Assembly: GCA_045565015.1 (NCBI GenBank)
Contig: JBJLGD010000018.1
Coordinates: forward strand, 1-38,474
Reading direction: 5' to 3'
DNA length: 38,474 nt
DNA from: GCA-2697345 sp045565015
GTDB lineage: Bacteria; Pseudomonadota; Alphaproteobacteria; Rhodobacterales; Rhodobacteraceae
The notes under the pieces were generated by a model. It was not told the DNA's origin, did not search any database, and was given only the letters and a program-made list of their open reading frames with translations. A program made the position numbers and the translations under genes. Shown here piece by piece: positions 1 through 8,618 of this stretch (position 1 is its first letter; every line of letters starts with the position of its first letter).

Positions 1-269
1 GGTGTTTGGTTCGGTTGCGTGGGCGCAAAAACACAGCTACCCGTATTATCGAAGGTTAGTCCGTGATACCCACAAATAATCTGATCTCCCTCAAGCTTTC
101 CTTCTGATAGTGGTAACTTTCTATGTGGGCAGGCATTTTCTAAGGCTGCAGGTGTACCATCTAAGCATCTATAGATTACTATATCTTCATTTAAAATTTT
201 TTCCGGAGTAAGAGATCTATTATAATCCTTACTCCATCCAGCCACATACCAGCAGTTTTTTAAAAACAT
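1..269 (-). CDS. Rieske [2Fe-2S] aromatic-ring/O-demethylase-type oxygenase, N-terminal part
   Basis: This is the first 89 codons of a gene running off the left edge. The ATG at 269 has a GAGG ribosome-binding site 7-8 bases upstream. The protein opens MFLKNCWYVAGW, the usual start of VanA-like Rieske oxygenases, and carries both halves of the Rieske cluster motif: CPH near residue 47 and CGYH near residue 66. These Cys and His residues bind the [2Fe-2S] cluster that feeds electrons to a mononuclear iron domain, which lies outside the window. VanA-type members remove methyl groups or hydroxylate aromatic acids; others act on N-methylated compounds. It is last in the minus-strand cluster, 42 bases after an ABC permease. 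The substrate cannot be read from this fragment, and its reductase partner is not visible. Confidence 0.88.
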   Translation of the reverse strand, partial: MFLKNCWYVAGWSKDYNRSLTPEKILNEDIVIYRCLDGTPAALENACPHRKLPLSEGKLEGDQIICGYHGLTFDNTGSCVFAPTQPNQT

Positions 270-311
270 TTTTTAAACCTCGTTAACCCTGGGTCCACCG
301 AACCTTTTCAA

Positions 312-1184
312 TTATTTGTCTGGCTCTAATCTACTAAATAGTAAAGATAAACCAAAACATATAACAAAATAAAACGTCGCTGTAGTCAACCAAGCCTCAA
401 ATAACATTTTGCTTGAGGAAACCAACTCAGCGGTTTTGTAAGTTAACTCTTGCACAGAAATAAGGGATATTATGGAACTATCTTTTATTAGAGTTATAAA
501 TTGATTGGCCATAGGAGGCATAATTTTCCTCATAGCTTGAGGTAAAACAATATACCTCATCTCCTGAAATTGAGTCATCCCTATAGATCTTGCAGCTTCT
601 CGTTGCCCTCGATCTATTGATTGAATTCCTGCCCGAACTATTTCACCAACAAATGCACTCTCAAAAAGAGCTAAAACTATTACACCTGAAACTAATGAAG
701 GGAATCTACGCATATCTCCGCAAAAAAACTCCCATATGTTGTTATTTTCCATTTTGGCAACTTTGTAGGACCAACTCTCAATACTTAACGCCTGTATTAG
801 TTGTTCAGCTAAGAAAAAATAAAAAATAAATATAACGACTAAAGGGGGAATATTTCTTAAGATTTCTAGATAGGTCCTAGCCAACATTCTTACTACAAGA
901 TTGTTGGAACAGCGTGCTATTCCTAAAATTACTCCAAAAATTAATGCCAAAATACCAGCATAAATACTAACTCGGATCGTAATAATTAATCCCTGTAGTA
1001 AAACATTTGCAAACCACTCTTCTCTACCCGTATGATATTTAAAGATATAGTTTGGGATTTTTTCCCATCGCCAATTATAATTCAGATTTCCACTCATCTG
1101 AATGAAAACATAACTAAAAAAAGCTATAACACATCCCAAGACTAAAAAGTCTAACCAATGTAGTTTTTTAAATGATTTTTCCAC
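312..1184 (-). CDS. Polar amino acid ABC transporter, HisM-type permease (second permease)
   Basis: A 290-residue inner-membrane permease of the polar amino acid uptake (HisM/GltK) family. It has several hydrophobic segments and a conserved cytoplasmic EAA loop near residues 198-222 (AARSIGM, then LPQAMRKIMPP) that docks on the ATPase. The start is a GTG at 1184 with a GGA-containing site 7 bases upstream. It lies downstream of the binding-protein gene, separated by a hairpin at 1203-1225, and pairs with the permease at 2130-2972 to make a heterodimeric channel. The large loop between the first two membrane segments, with YNWRWEKIPNYIF, resembles the equivalent loop of the partner (YNWQWYQIPKYIY), so the two probably arose by duplication. 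Confidence 0.9.
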   Translation of the reverse strand: MEKSFKKLHWLDFLVLGCVIAFFSYVFIQMSGNLNYNWRWEKIPNYIFKYHTGREEWFANVLLQGLIITIRVSIYAGILALIFGVILGIARCSNNLVVRMLARTYLEILRNIPPLVVIFIFYFFLAEQLIQALSIESWSYKVAKMENNNIWEFFCGDMRRFPSLVSGVIVLALFESAFVGEIVRAGIQSIDRGQREAARSIGMTQFQEMRYIVLPQAMRKIMPPMANQFITLIKDSSIISLISVQELTYKTAELVSSSKMLFEAWLTTATFYFVICFGLSLLFSRLEPDK

Positions 1185-1202
1185 AGATTGTCCAACTATA
1201 AA

Positions 1203-1225
1203 TAGAGGGCTTTTAAAGCCCTCTA
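1203..1225 (-). promoter_or_regulatory. Hairpin between binding-protein and permease genes
   Basis: Two perfect 11-base complementary arms (TAGAGGGCTTT and AAAGCCCTCTA) flank a single T, 21 bases after the binding-protein stop and 18 bases before the permease start. On the transcribed (minus) strand it is followed by TTTATAG rather than a long T run. It is therefore better read as an mRNA-stabilising or partially attenuating hairpin that lets the binding protein be made in excess over the membrane parts. Confidence 0.6.
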
Positions 1226-1246
1226 CTATTTCATTTTTTCAAGTTA

Positions 1247-2077
1247 CTATTCGACTTGATCATGCCAAGCATCACCTCGGAACCAGTAGTCATGGGTCTT
1301 CTTCAACCAACCAGTATGATGATGTCTTCTGATCCAACTGTTAAAATATGCTAATGCATCTGGATCTGATTTTCTCATGGCAAATCCTTCTCCACCAGCG
1401 TCAAACGCCTGATTGAAAGGAACACTAAGTGTTTCGGGGTTACGACGAGCATCTTGAGATGGTCCAGGCTCAGACGCCATAGTGGCGTGAGCATTACCAT
1501 TTAAAACTTCTTGAGTGGAAGCACCATCCTCATCAAACATCAATAACTTCGCTTTTGGAAATTTATTTTGTATAAATACGCACGGTGTAGCCCCTCTTCG
1601 ACAAGTGAAAGTAACGTCTTCGCTATTATAATCTTCTAACGCCATTCCTTCTGTCATCGCTGTGTTTGCTAAAATTGTTAATCCCGAAAACGCGTAAGGT
1701 TCTGAAAAGTTAACTGTTAAATTCCGAGCTGGTGTCACAGTCATTCCACTTATAATAACGTCAAACTTACCCGCGACTAGAGCTGGGATAATACCCGCCC
1801 ATTTAGTGGGAACAAACTCTACTTCTACCCCCATATCAGCTGCTAGTTTTTTCCCCACGTCGGGCTCAAAACCAACCAAATCACCATTTTTATCTCTCAT
1901 TGACCAAGGTACAAATAGATCTAAACCAATCTTAATTACTCCACGCTTTTTTATGGTCTCAATAACACTTTCAGCACCAAGTTGTTGTGAGGTACCCGCA
2001 AAAGTTGCTTGAGAAAAGCTTATACTCGCTAAAGCAACAGCAAAAACTCCTCCTAGTAAACGTCTTGTGATATTCAT
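1247..2077 (-). CDS. Polar amino acid ABC transporter, periplasmic binding protein (family 3)
   Basis: A family 3 solute-binding protein of 276 residues. The start is set at the ATG at 2077 rather than the upstream ATG at 2095: the upper one lies before the ribosome-binding site AAGGGAG, which is correctly placed 6 bases before 2077. The chosen start gives a clean signal peptide (MNITRRLLGG, then a hydrophobic stretch ending near ATFA). Family marks include VIKIGLDLFVPWS, the GFEPDVGKKLA segment and the hinge motif TPARNLTVNFSEPY that contacts the ligand alpha-amino/carboxyl group in relatives. Two cysteines in TCRRGATPC could form a disulfide. It delivers substrate to the two flanking permeases. 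The ligand is unknown; the neighbours suggest an N-methylated or otherwise modified amino acid. Confidence 0.9.
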   Translation of the reverse strand: MNITRRLLGGVFAVALASISFSQATFAGTSQQLGAESVIETIKKRGVIKIGLDLFVPWSMRDKNGDLVGFEPDVGKKLAADMGVEVEFVPTKWAGIIPALVAGKFDVIISGMTVTPARNLTVNFSEPYAFSGLTILANTAMTEGMALEDYNSEDVTFTCRRGATPCVFIQNKFPKAKLLMFDEDGASTQEVLNGNAHATMASEPGPSQDARRNPETLSVPFNQAFDAGGEGFAMRKSDPDALAYFNSWIRRHHHTGWLKKTHDYWFRGDAWHDQVE

Positions 2078-2129
2078 TTTATACTCCCTTTCCATTTTGT
2101 TTAATTAATAACCACTATTACGTGATTAC

Positions 2130-2972
2130 TCAGTTTGTAACGGTATATCGCTTTTCCACTTGCGACGCCCCGATCGATAGGATCAAAATAACAATCATAT
2201 AAATGATCGCTATTGTGAACCAAATTTCAAAAGCCATATAAGTATCAGAAATTATATTTTGACCTAAAGTCGTTAATTCAGCAACTGCAATTACACTAAC
2301 AATAGCTGAGCTTTTTACCATGTGAACTACTTCTCCCGTCATTGGTGGCAGCATAAAACGGATAGATTGAGGTAGTATGATATATCTGTACATTTGGGTT
2401 TTATTCATACCGATTGATTTTGCTGCCTCCCATTGGCCTTGAGCGACGGCGTTTATCCCAGCTCTCAGAATTTCTGAAATTAATGCTGAATGGTAAACAG
2501 CTAAACATAGAATACTTGCTGTATAACGGTCGTATTTAAAAACTGGCCCTAAAACATAATAAAAAAGATAAACTAGAACTAACAGTGGAATATTTCGAAC
2601 AAACTCTAAAAAGCAAATAGCAACTTTTGTTCCTATTACTAAGCCAGAAAGCCTCAAAAGAGCTACCAGTAATCCAATTACCATGGCGAGTATAAAAGCC
2701 GTAAAAGACAAAGTTATTGTCTTCCAAAGACCCAACATCAATTCTCCAAACTGAAACCCATCTTCAGTATAAGTATATATATATTTTGGGATCTGGTACC
2801 ATTGCCAGTTATATCCCATTGACTGTGCTCCAGTGAAAGATGAATAAAGGATAGCGCCAACTATAAACAAATAGATAATGATAGATACGGGAGTAGAAGA
2901 AAAGAACCGATTAAGGGGTGGCGGCCGCCTTACAGGTAAACCTTGTAAAGATATGGAATCACTGGATTTCAT
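2130..2972 (-). CDS. Polar amino acid ABC transporter, HisM/GltJ-type permease (first permease)
   Basis: A 280-residue permease with a cytoplasmic N-terminus (about 30 residues, proline-rich PVRRPPPLNRFF), a first membrane segment (SIIIYLFIVGAILYSS) and a large periplasmic loop before the transport domain. The EAA loop reads AAKSIGMNKTQMYRYIILPQ. The ATG at 2972 follows the ATPase stop by 6 bases, so the two are likely translationally coupled. It works with the permease at 312-1184, the binding protein at 1247-2077 and the ATPase at 2979-3725. All parts of one importer are therefore present and contiguous. Confidence 0.9.
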   Translation of the reverse strand: MKSSDSISLQGLPVRRPPPLNRFFSSTPVSIIIYLFIVGAILYSSFTGAQSMGYNWQWYQIPKYIYTYTEDGFQFGELMLGLWKTITLSFTAFILAMVIGLLVALLRLSGLVIGTKVAICFLEFVRNIPLLVLVYLFYYVLGPVFKYDRYTASILCLAVYHSALISEILRAGINAVAQGQWEAAKSIGMNKTQMYRYIILPQSIRFMLPPMTGEVVHMVKSSAIVSVIAVAELTTLGQNIISDTYMAFEIWFTIAIIYMIVILILSIGASQVEKRYTVTN

Positions 2973-2978
2973 AAAGCT

Positions 2979-3725
2979 TTAATGCTCCAATATTTGTTCT
3001 AAAAACTCTCTACACCGGTCACTATCTGGTTTTGAGAAAAACTTGTCTGGAGGCGCCACCTCTATAATTTTACCTTCATCCATGAATACCATTGTATCTG
3101 CTACTTTTCTTGCAAAACCCATCTCATGAGTAACACAAACCATAGTCATACCGCTTTCGGCTAACTCTACCATTACATCTAAGACCTCATTAATCATTTC
3201 TGGATCTAGAGCAGATGTTGGTTCATCAAACAACAAGATTTTACTCTCCATACACAGAGATCTTGCAATTGCCACACGCTGTTGTTGACCACCTGATAAT
3301 TCGGCTGGGTATTTTTCTGCCTGCTCTGGAATATGAACACGTTCGAGGTATTTACGTGCCATGACTTCGGCTTCAGACTTTGGTATCTTTCGTACTTTAA
3401 TTGGACCGATCGTCAAATTTTCTAAAACTGTTAAATGGGGAAACAAATTAAATTGCTGAAAAACCATTCCAATTTCCTGACGGAGTTTAATTATGTTTTT
3501 TGATCCTTCAAAAACCTCGACCCCATCAACGGTTAGTTTTCCAGAATTATGGCTTTCAAGACCATTTATGCATCTAATTAATGTGGATTTACCTGAGCCC
3601 GAAGGTCCACAAATAACCATACGCTCCCCAGGGTTAACGGATATACTCACGTTTTTTAGCGCATGGAACTTTCCATAAAACTTATCAACGTTTTCAAATT
3701 CAATTATTGGAAGCTTATTTAGCAT
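2979..3725 (-). CDS. Polar amino acid ABC transporter, ATP-binding protein (GlnQ/AapP-like)
   Basis: A complete 248-residue ABC ATPase with Walker A GPSGSGKST (residues 40-48), Q-loop FQQFN (89-93), signature LSGGQQQR (143-150), Walker B ILLFDEP (163-169) and switch His200. Sequence and length match the polar amino acid (GlnQ/HisP/AapP) class, and it energises the two permeases encoded directly downstream. It is the first gene of the transporter block. The 186-base gap upstream of it contains an inverted repeat (3824-3837) and an AT-rich near-palindrome at 3748-3763, both plausible control sites. The ATG at 3725 is used; a GGA lies immediately in front and a G run about 10 bases upstream, so the site is not ideal. 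Confidence 0.93.
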   Translation of the reverse strand: MLNKLPIIEFENVDKFYGKFHALKNVSISVNPGERMVICGPSGSGKSTLIRCINGLESHNSGKLTVDGVEVFEGSKNIIKLRQEIGMVFQQFNLFPHLTVLENLTIGPIKVRKIPKSEAEVMARKYLERVHIPEQAEKYPAELSGGQQQRVAIARSLCMESKILLFDEPTSALDPEMINEVLDVMVELAESGMTMVCVTHEMGFARKVADTMVFMDEGKIIEVAPPDKFFSKPDSDRCREFLEQILEH

Positions 3726-3747
3726 TCCAGATTAACCCCCAAACTAA

Positions 3748-3837
3748 TATGTACATACATATGCAATGAAGATTAAAGTCAGAGGATTTAAAAATCAAGT
3801 CAATTTAATGGGCTGTATACTGACATATCAGCATATG
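3748..3837 (-). promoter_or_regulatory. Candidate control region of the ABC importer operon
   Basis: Between the TauD-type gene and the transporter ATPase there are two symmetric elements. CATAT-CAGC-ATATG (3824-3837) is a perfect 5-base inverted repeat that overlaps the symmetric CTGA-CATA-TCAG, and ATATGTACATACATATG (3748-3764) contains the 8-base palindrome ATGTACAT. Symmetric AT-rich elements of this kind are typical repressor or activator sites, but no cognate regulator gene is in the window. No convincing -35/-10 pair was assigned. Confidence 0.3.
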
Positions 3838-3911
3838 AGAAAAAAGTTAAATTTAGGGGATTTAGCTTTGATTTAGGGATTGTAAGAACTAAAAAACCTT
3901 TCTGTCTTTTA

Positions 3912-4787
3912 TTATGAGGCCGTAGTCTCATAATCTTTAACTGAAATAGGCTCTTCACCTTCAATAGTCGCTCGCTGCATTACTCTTCGATGTTTTGCAA
4001 CTTCTCCAAAATAATCAGCCACCGCATGGTGCAAACATACTCTGTTATCCCAAAGGGCCAGTGATCCCTTTTTCCATTCTAATCTACAACCTAGATGGGC
4101 TTGGATAGAATGTTCATAAAGGAAATTTAATATTGGCGCACTTTCCTTGTCCGTCATACCTTTAATCCTCTTGGTAAACGCGAGTGAGCTAAACAATGCT
4201 TTTTTTCCAGTTGTGGGGTGCACTCGAACCATTGGATGAATAGCTCCCATTGAACCTTTTTTTCCCAATTCTTCCATTGATTGGTATTTGTTACTATATT
4301 TTTCAGGGTTACCTGACTCGTTTTCACCTTCTAAGCCCTCCAATAGTAATTTCATACCATCTGACAGTGTGTCGTAAGCTAAGTACATATTGGTAAACGC
4401 TGTATCAGCCCCGTAAGGAGGGCATTCTTTTGCGTATAAGGTCGCCCCAAGCGGTGGCTTTTTTAGAAACATCAAATCCGAATGGTAGAACCCATCCCAA
4501 CTATACGACTCCCCAGGCTCCCTAATTATCTTAAAAATTTCTGGGATTTCCGGTAATCCTTTTACATATGGGTGAGGTATAAGTTTACCAAATTTCTGTG
4601 TGAAATCATATTGCTGTTGGTCGGTCAAATCCTGATCTCTAAACAAAAGAACTAAATATTGTGACCAAGCATCTTTAATTTCCGCCCAGATCTCTGGATC
4701 AAGATCGCCGGAAAGGTCGACATTATAAACTTCAGCTCCCATGGCTCCCGAAATTGGTTTTACAATAATTTTTGTATAATGACTCAC
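3912..4787 (-). CDS. TauD/TfdA-family Fe(II)/2-oxoglutarate dioxygenase
   Basis: A 291-residue member of the taurine/2,4-D dioxygenase family. The 2-His-1-Asp iron ligands are visible: His102 and Asp104 in GFYHSDLMF, and the distal His253 in WDNRVCLHHAVADY. A 2-oxoglutarate-binding Arg lies in HRRVMQRATIEG (268-272). The start is a GTG at 4787, supported by GGGAG 8 bases upstream. Family members hydroxylate a carbon next to a sulfonate, ether or amine and thereby release it. Its place between soxG and an amino acid importer suggests it opens or demethylates the imported substrate, but this is inference. A hairpin at 4840-4858 separates it from soxG. Confidence 0.88.
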   Translation of the reverse strand: MSHYTKIIVKPISGAMGAEVYNVDLSGDLDPEIWAEIKDAWSQYLVLLFRDQDLTDQQQYDFTQKFGKLIPHPYVKGLPEIPEIFKIIREPGESYSWDGFYHSDLMFLKKPPLGATLYAKECPPYGADTAFTNMYLAYDTLSDGMKLLLEGLEGENESGNPEKYSNKYQSMEELGKKGSMGAIHPMVRVHPTTGKKALFSSLAFTKRIKGMTDKESAPILNFLYEHSIQAHLGCRLEWKKGSLALWDNRVCLHHAVADYFGEVAKHRRVMQRATIEGEEPISVKDYETTAS

Positions 4788-4839
4788 TTAAATTCTCCCT
4801 GCACGATGATTATTGTTGAAAATACTCTAGTGTAAAATA

Positions 4840-4858
4840 TTAGCCTCAGAGGGGCTAA
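4840..4858 (-). promoter_or_regulatory. Hairpin between soxG and the dioxygenase gene
   Basis: Arms TTAGCC and GGCTAA pair around a 7-base loop. Read on the minus strand, the stem is followed by TATTTT, a short T-rich tail, which is compatible with a weak terminator or attenuator after the sox operon. Confidence 0.4.
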
Positions 4859-4925
4859 AACTCGTCATAAACTCATAAAAATGCGCCAAATTTCTCATTT
4901 AAGTATTAATAAACCAAAAAAGTAT

Positions 4926-5426
4926 CTAGTCTTTCAAAGTTCGGTTTAAATAATCATTAATCATATCTCCAAAACTTTGATCGACAGCAAATTCAAAACC
5001 ATTTCTTATTCGCTTAATTAATGCTTTTACCCCAAACACCTCACTAAAAGTAACATAATCTTCGGTAAAACTAGACTCATGAAAATCTAACGGACAAGAA
5101 ATTTCCATAATATCTTTCGCATTATAGCCTTCTATTGAGAAAAAAGTTAACGAGTCTGATACTAAAACTACACTAATACTAGACGACACTAGGTCTGGGT
5201 TTAACACTGCTTTTAACTGATCTTCCTCTTCAAGATCCGCTTTTAGGATCCAATGGTCACTACCAACAAACATAAGAGTTTTAGCTTTTTGCAAAACAAA
5301 AGTATTTTTATTTTTAGGGAGGTTGTCAAAAATACCAGTTAGCAATCTTCGCACCTCATTTTTAGAACCTTTTATATCAAAAAGAGCTCTTATTGGTTCT
5401 CTACTTATTTGCACATCATAAACCAT
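4926..5426 (-). CDS. soxG: Sarcosine oxidase gamma subunit-like protein
   Basis: A 166-residue protein at the soxG position of the operon, starting one base after the soxA stop with AAGG 8 bases before its ATG, so it is probably translated by coupling. The gamma subunit is the least conserved part of the heterotetrameric enzyme; it has a fold related to the tetrahydrofolate-binding aminomethyltransferase domain and packs against alpha. Here position and size carry more weight than motifs. It lacks obvious catalytic residues, as is usual for gamma. AT-rich and divergent, it would be hard to name without its neighbours. Confidence 0.72.
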   Translation of the reverse strand: MVYDVQISREPIRALFDIKGSKNEVRRLLTGIFDNLPKNKNTFVLQKAKTLMFVGSDHWILKADLEEEDQLKAVLNPDLVSSSISVVLVSDSLTFFSIEGYNAKDIMEISCPLDFHESSFTEDYVTFSEVFGVKALIKRIRNGFEFAVDQSFGDMINDYLNRTLKD

Positions 5427-5427
5427 A

Positions 5428-8364
5428 CTAGGACCTTAAAAGTTCGCCAGATGGATCATGAAAGACAGGCGCTGTGATTAAGACTTTTATAACTCGTTTT
5501 TTTAATCGAACATAGGCAGTCTTTCCATGGCGAGAATGCCCATTCTCTAGTAATGCTAATCCAACCCAGCGTTTATTTACAACACTCCATACACAAGCTG
5601 TCGTAAGACCTTCAGTTGCCTGTTTTTTACCATCTGGAGTAAGGGGTGCACCTTCTGGTATTGCCTCATTTGGGTTTTCAGGTAAAATACCAACTAACTC
5701 TCTTCGAGGCTTTTCAAGAGTACGCCGTAGTTCAACGGATCTTTTACCTATAAAATCTTTCTTCTTAGACATAACCCAACCCATACCAAGATCATGTGCG
5801 TCAACTGTACCATCCACTTCATGTCCAAGAGATAAAAACCCTTTTTCAACACGCAAAACATGACTAGCCTCAGAACCAACCGGTAGGATATTATACTCTT
5901 CTCCAGCAACCAGTATCTTTTTCCAAAGATTCAATACATGGCGTGTAGAAACATTAATTTCAAACGATAGTTCACCCGTAAAGCTTACTCTGATTATACG
6001 TGCGGGGAATCCACAAACTAGCCCTTCTTTAAAGCTCATAAATGGGAATGCTTCTCGTGAAATATCAATATTAGTTCCAAGCTTTTTTAGTACTTTTCGT
6101 GCATTAGGCCCGCAGACAGTAGCGTTACTCCATTGAGTTGTAATATTAGTAATTTTTACTTCCAAATCTGGGTAATCAAACTGAAGTATTTTTTCCATAT
6201 GCTGATGAACGGCGTCCGAATGACCTGATGATGTAGAGAGTAACCAACGATCTTTACTTAACCGAAATACAACTCCGTCATCAAAAATTAGACCGTCATC
6301 TGTTAACATAAATCCATAACGCCCCTTACCTGGTATGAGAGACGACATCACATTTGTGTATATCATGTCCAAGAACTGATCTACATCTTTTCCCCTTAGT
6401 TCAAATTTTCCTAACGGAGAGCCATCATAAACCCCCACCGATGTTCTAACAGCCGAGCATTCACGATTTACTGCCTCTTGAAAACTTTCATCATCTTTTG
6501 GAAAATAACCCGGTCGTCTCCATCGAGCGCCAGCTTCATACATAAAAGCTCCCTTGCTTAAATTCCATTTAGTAATCGGTGTATGACGATAAGGTAGAGC
6601 AACAGAACCTTCACGAACTCCGCTTAAAGAGCCAAACGATACTGGAGTGAAAGGTGACCTAAAGGTAGTTGTCCCAATTTCTTCTGGGCCAACCCCTTTT
6701 GTATCTGCTATTGCCCCAATAATATTAACGTTTCCTACCTTACCCTGATCAATACCCATTCCTCCAGTGGTATACCTTTTTACATGCTCTACATTAGTAT
6801 ATCCCTCGAGTAGCGCGAGATCGATATCATCGACAGTCACATCATTTTGAATATCAATGAATGCTTTTCCTCTATTTTTTTCTGACTTAACTCTCCAAAG
6901 AGGTTCAATGGTATAGCTCTCCGTTGATACAATAGGTAAATCTATACTCTGCTTTTTTAAGCCCAACTCGTTTATTATATTTTCAGCTACCTGTGCTGAT
7001 GTACTGAAAGCATCCGTCAGTAGTGGTTTCCCACTTGCCGCTCCTACGCTCCACGATTTTTCTACACTACCATCTGGTATGAACGCTTCAATACGTTTTG
7101 AGTACTTCAAGCTCCCCCGTGCTTGTGAGTGCAAATGAACCGAGGGGTTCCAGCCACCAGAATGACCAACAAGATCACAAGATACAGATTCTAGCTTAGT
7201 ACCATTAATTGAAAAAATTTTTACTGATTTTACTCTTTTATAGCCTACAACTTTTTCTATAATGCTCCCTGAAAATAATTTCACATTCGGAATTTTATTC
7301 TTTGCAACAGCGGGGACCACCTCACGTGAGTCAACAATTGCAACAACTTCTCCACCAGCAGCTGAAATATCTTTGGCGACAGAATAAACGCTATCATTGT
7401 TAGTAAATAAGACTATTTTCTTACCAGGCAGAACAGAGTATCGGTTCACATACGACTGTATAGCGGAGGCCATCATCACACCGGGGCGGTCATTATTAAC
7501 AAATACTAATGACCTTTCTAAAGCACCAGTAGCCAGCACGACATGTTTGGCTCTCACCCTCCAACTTCTTTCAATGATAGATGGGCTTTCAGTGTTCCGT
7601 TGATTTATAATTAATAAATTATGTTCTCTATACGCCCAAACAGTACTACTTTGAAGATGGGTAACATTGCACATACTACCTAATTCAGCCACAATGTCTT
7701 TCACCCACTGGTTTCCCGGCTTCCCATTAATATCTGAATTCTGTGATAATAATCGGCCGCCAGACTCGGTGTCCTGATCCGCTATAATTACTCTAACCCC
7801 CGACCTCGCAAGCATTAGAGCAGCCATCAAACCACTAGGGCCAGCCCCCACAACTAGAACATCAGCATGTCTATTACGGGTTTCAAAATGACCAGACTTA
7901 GGTGGAAGCTCTGGAGCTCGTGCCAAACCAGCCGCTTTCCGAATAAAAGGTTCGAATAAATGCCAGGTCGGCCACTTAAATGTTTTATAATAAAAGCCAG
8001 CTGGTACAAGTCGCGAAAATGGCTGTACTATGGCCCCCATATCAAATGCTGCCGAAGGCCAACAATTTACAGATCTCGCCCTTAAACCTTCCTTAATTGT
8101 CACTAGAGTGATTGGATTATTTCCAGATGCATCGTCACCCATAAGCTCTACTAAGGAGGCAGGCTCTTCAATCCCGACACCAACAATTCCTCTTGGGCGA
8201 TGATACTTAAAGCTACGAGCCGTTACCAATACACCATTTGCTAACAGTGCTGACGCCAATGTATCGCCTTTGAAGCCGGTGTAGCTTTGGCCATTAAAAA
8301 AAAAGTTTACCCTAGTTTTTCTGTCAATGTGACCACCTTTGGCTAAACGATTATTATTTTTCAT
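5428..8364 (-). CDS. soxA: Heterotetrameric sarcosine oxidase alpha subunit family protein
   Basis: A large flavoprotein of 978 residues. The start is placed at the ATG at 8364, not the in-frame TTG at 8379, because GGAG lies 7 bases before the ATG; this gives an 11-base overlap with soxD. The domain order is normal for the family. An N-terminal SoxA module includes GDTLASALLANGV and FKYHRPRG, an NAD/FAD-binding fold holds VVGAGPSGLMAALMLARSG near residue 170, and a second nucleotide-binding region follows. The C-terminal half is a GcvT-like aminomethyltransferase domain from about residue 600, which binds tetrahydrofolate. Known relatives oxidatively demethylate sarcosine and related N-methyl amino acids, passing the methyl carbon to tetrahydrofolate. 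The exact substrate is not determined by sequence alone. Confidence 0.92.
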   Translation of the reverse strand: MKNNNRLAKGGHIDRKTRVNFFFNGQSYTGFKGDTLASALLANGVLVTARSFKYHRPRGIVGVGIEEPASLVELMGDDASGNNPITLVTIKEGLRARSVNCWPSAAFDMGAIVQPFSRLVPAGFYYKTFKWPTWHLFEPFIRKAAGLARAPELPPKSGHFETRNRHADVLVVGAGPSGLMAALMLARSGVRVIIADQDTESGGRLLSQNSDINGKPGNQWVKDIVAELGSMCNVTHLQSSTVWAYREHNLLIINQRNTESPSIIERSWRVRAKHVVLATGALERSLVFVNNDRPGVMMASAIQSYVNRYSVLPGKKIVLFTNNDSVYSVAKDISAAGGEVVAIVDSREVVPAVAKNKIPNVKLFSGSIIEKVVGYKRVKSVKIFSINGTKLESVSCDLVGHSGGWNPSVHLHSQARGSLKYSKRIEAFIPDGSVEKSWSVGAASGKPLLTDAFSTSAQVAENIINELGLKKQSIDLPIVSTESYTIEPLWRVKSEKNRGKAFIDIQNDVTVDDIDLALLEGYTNVEHVKRYTTGGMGIDQGKVGNVNIIGAIADTKGVGPEEIGTTTFRSPFTPVSFGSLSGVREGSVALPYRHTPITKWNLSKGAFMYEAGARWRRPGYFPKDDESFQEAVNRECSAVRTSVGVYDGSPLGKFELRGKDVDQFLDMIYTNVMSSLIPGKGRYGFMLTDDGLIFDDGVVFRLSKDRWLLSTSSGHSDAVHQHMEKILQFDYPDLEVKITNITTQWSNATVCGPNARKVLKKLGTNIDISREAFPFMSFKEGLVCGFPARIIRVSFTGELSFEINVSTRHVLNLWKKILVAGEEYNILPVGSEASHVLRVEKGFLSLGHEVDGTVDAHDLGMGWVMSKKKDFIGKRSVELRRTLEKPRRELVGILPENPNEAIPEGAPLTPDGKKQATEGLTTACVWSVVNKRWVGLALLENGHSRHGKTAYVRLKKRVIKVLITAPVFHDPSGELLRS

Positions 8365-8608
8365 CCAATTGCTCCACAATCTCGTGTGTCACTGTGTTCC
8401 TTATAATTGTGAACCACCTACCGCAACCTTTTGAATGATACCATCGCTCTTCAACTGGACCGACCGGATTTGGAACTATCGTCAAGTGGTCAACCCACTC
8501 TGCATCAGTTACTGAAAATGGATCTGGTCTATCAGACCCGACCGGACCGCCATAAGTAAACTCTGACTCAGTGCGGTCTCCACAAAAAGGACATTTAATT
8601 AATAACAT
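8354..8608 (-). CDS. soxD: Sarcosine oxidase delta subunit
   Basis: An 84-residue zinc-binding subunit. Four ligands are seen: Cys6 and Cys9 in IKCPFCG, and His58 and Cys62 in WYHSKGCGRWF, the arrangement expected for SoxD. It lies 10 bases after soxB, and its 3' end overlaps the start of soxA, so the three are almost certainly one transcript. In the known enzyme delta is structural, holding alpha and beta together. Confidence 0.93.
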   Translation of the reverse strand: MLLIKCPFCGDRTESEFTYGGPVGSDRPDPFSVTDAEWVDHLTIVPNPVGPVEERWYHSKGCGRWFTIIRNTVTHEIVEQLDEK

Positions 8609-8618
8609 TTTTCTCTAT

